From Calderihabitans maritimus (lineage in GTDB: Bacteria; Bacillota; KKC1; Calderihabitantales; Calderihabitantaceae), in NCBI RefSeq assembly GCF_002207765.1, contig NZ_BDGJ01000002.1:1-63797 (forward strand): a DNA stretch of 63,797 nucleotides, written 5' to 3'. A program made the translations under genes and the position numbers. This document shows positions 62,682 to 63,797 of this stretch, in pieces (the first letter of the stretch is position 1; each line of letters opens with the position of its first letter). Below the pieces are notes generated by a model. That model searched no databases. It was given only the letters and a program-made list of their open reading frames with translations, and had not been told where the DNA came from.

Positions 62682-63392
62682 ATGGTTAAAATTTGGGCTA
62701 TATGTCGCAAGGAATTAACCAGTTACCTGCTATCACCCCTGTTTTTTGTCTTGACGGCAATTTTCTTGCTCATTTCCGGTTACTTTTTTTCCGCTATCCT
62801 TTTAATTAACCGAATAGCGGAAATGCGAGTCTTCCTGGGCAATATGGCTATTGTTTTCCTGTTGCTGGCACCTGTTTTTACCATGCGTTTGTTGGCGGAA
62901 GAAGTGCAAAACGGGACAGAAGAATTGTTGCTGACTTCGCCGGTCTCGGTTACTCAGGTGGTATTAGGCAAATATCTGGCTATCCTAATACTCTTTATCC
63001 TTTTACTGGTGTTGAGCGGGGTATATCCTCTTATCTTAAACTCAGTAGGAGAGCCCGATATGGGTCCAATTTTGTCAGGGTATTTAGGTTTTTTCCTCAT
63101 GGGAGCGGCTTTTCTGGCCGTAGGGGTTTTCACTTCTTCCCTCAGCAACAGCCAAATGGTAGCTGGGGTGCTCGGTTTTGGCATCCTCCTTATCTTTTGG
63201 GTTTTTAGCTGGCTGTCAGGAACCTCCCTTGGTATTTTATCGGATTTAGCAGGTTACCTCTCCCTGTGGGAGCATTTTGCAGACTTTACTAAGGGGATAG
63301 TCGACATCAAACATGTGGTCTTTTACCTGAGCATAGTTGCTGCCTTTCTCTTTCTTGCAGTGCAGAACATCAGCCGGAGAATCGGCGCTTAA
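62682..63392 (+). CDS. ABC-2 type permease (GldF-like)
   Basis: A 236-residue membrane protein with six hydrophobic segments and the ABC-2 motif TMRLLAEEVQNGTEELLLTSPV between the first pairs. ATG at 62682 has GGAGG eight bases upstream and is preferred over GTG at 62673. It pairs with the upstream ATPase. The export substrate is unknown. Confidence 0.85.
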   Translation: MVKIWAICRKELTSYLLSPLFFVLTAIFLLISGYFFSAILLINRIAEMRVFLGNMAIVFLLLAPVFTMRLLAEEVQNGTEELLLTSPVSVTQVVLGKYLAILILFILLLVLSGVYPLILNSVGEPDMGPILSGYLGFFLMGAAFLAVGVFTSSLSNSQMVAGVLGFGILLIFWVFSWLSGTSLGILSDLAGYLSLWEHFADFTKGIVDIKHVVFYLSIVAAFLFLAVQNISRRIGA

Positions 63393-63407
63393 AGGGGGGA
63401 GAACTTC

Positions 63408-63797
63408 ATGGGCCGTTCAAAAGCCTGGCAAAACCTTCACACCTGGGAACAAGGAACGAATCGCCTGATTTATACTCTTGCGGTGCTGGGAATTATTGTG
63501 CTGTTGAATGTACTGGCCAACCGGTTCACCTGGCGGCTAGACTGGACGGAGGGGAAGATTTACACCTTGTCCGAACAGACCAGAGAAGTGCTGGCACGGC
63601 TTGACCGGGAAGTAAAGATTATCGGCTTCTTTCGTTCCGGGAGCGAGGAGGCAGAAAGATTTGAAGATTTACTGGCGGAATACAATCACCAGAACCCGCG
63701 GGTTTCTTACCGCATAGTTGACCCGGAACAGAATCCTTCTCTGGCCCAAAAATACGGCGTGCGCCAGTTTGGAACCGTTGTGGTTGAGGCAGGGGGA
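63408..63797 (+). CDS. GldG-like ABC auxiliary protein (partial, cut by window end)
   Basis: The first 130 codons of a larger protein. ATG at 63408 has GGGGGGAG upstream. After a cytoplasmic start there is one membrane helix (LAVLGIIVLLNVLANRF), then an external domain with LDWTEGKIYTLSEQTREVL and YRIVDPEQNPSLAQKYGV, the pattern of the ABC_transp_aux/GldG family. Frame is open to the end of the window. Confidence 0.85.
   Translation, partial: MGRSKAWQNLHTWEQGTNRLIYTLAVLGIIVLLNVLANRFTWRLDWTEGKIYTLSEQTREVLARLDREVKIIGFFRSGSEEAERFEDLLAEYNHQNPRVSYRIVDPEQNPSLAQKYGVRQFGTVVVEAGG

Overview
The window looks like chromosomal DNA of a thermophilic, anaerobic, endospore-forming Firmicute of the Peptococcaceae/Moorella type. 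Supporting signs are a type A RNase P RNA (Bacilli carry type B), sporulation-linked genes (a Spo0E-like protein, PdaB, a GerMN lipoprotein), a TtuB/TtuA pair for tRNA 2-thiolation typical of thermophiles, a membrane-bound [NiFe] uptake hydrogenase, 2-hydroxyacyl-CoA dehydratase subunits, and many TTG and GTG starts behind strong Shine-Dalgarno sequences. The species is inferred only; no rRNA gene is present.

Layout. 1-3.7 kb: end of a membrane protein, an FAD oxidoreductase lipoprotein, a YkvI-like carrier and a flavin reductase remnant. 3.7-9.6 kb: ttuB-ttuA, nagA, and the heme genes hemE-hemH-hemY. 10.0-14.1 kb: a Rieske-like protein followed by hydrogenase small subunit, large subunit, cytochrome b and maturation protease as one operon. 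14.3-20.8 kb: LysM protein, bioB with a BirA-type operator over its promoter, ferritin-like protein, Mrr-like membrane protein, trmK, Nif3-like and zinc-ribbon proteins. 20.8-24.8 kb: HTH and Spo0E-like regulators, then an MntR/DtxR-type regulator beside feoA and a feoB split into two genes. 25.2-26.1 kb: small lipoprotein and rnpB.

26.1-42.1 kb is an accessory region. First, a three-gene cassette (PLD-helicase, HIT hydrolase, MazG-like hydrolase) lies between two copies of the rnpB 3' end and its terminator. Next comes a tightly overlapping operon of an SNF2 helicase with a C-terminal NOV_C nuclease-like domain, a DUF1156 DNA methylase and a DUF499 ATPase, followed by a GmrSD-like DUF262/HNH protein. 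The edges hold decayed fragments (sugar ABC transporter, antitoxin/PIN toxin, others). This is the most likely site of a poorly described anti-phage system.

42.1-63.8 kb returns to core-like content: TtcA-like enzyme, flavoprotein, MTH865-like protein, Crp/Fnr regulator, DegV-FakA fatty acid kinase pair, a hypothetical protein, MutT, a fosmidomycin-resistance-type MFS carrier, DUF362 protein, thiolase and 3-hydroxyacyl-CoA dehydrogenase convergent with two 2-hydroxyacyl-CoA dehydratase subunits, GerMN lipoprotein, a BASS/ACR3-type carrier with a CsoR/CstR-like operator, PdaB, nitrilase, HtrA, and a Gld-type ABC exporter cut by the window end.
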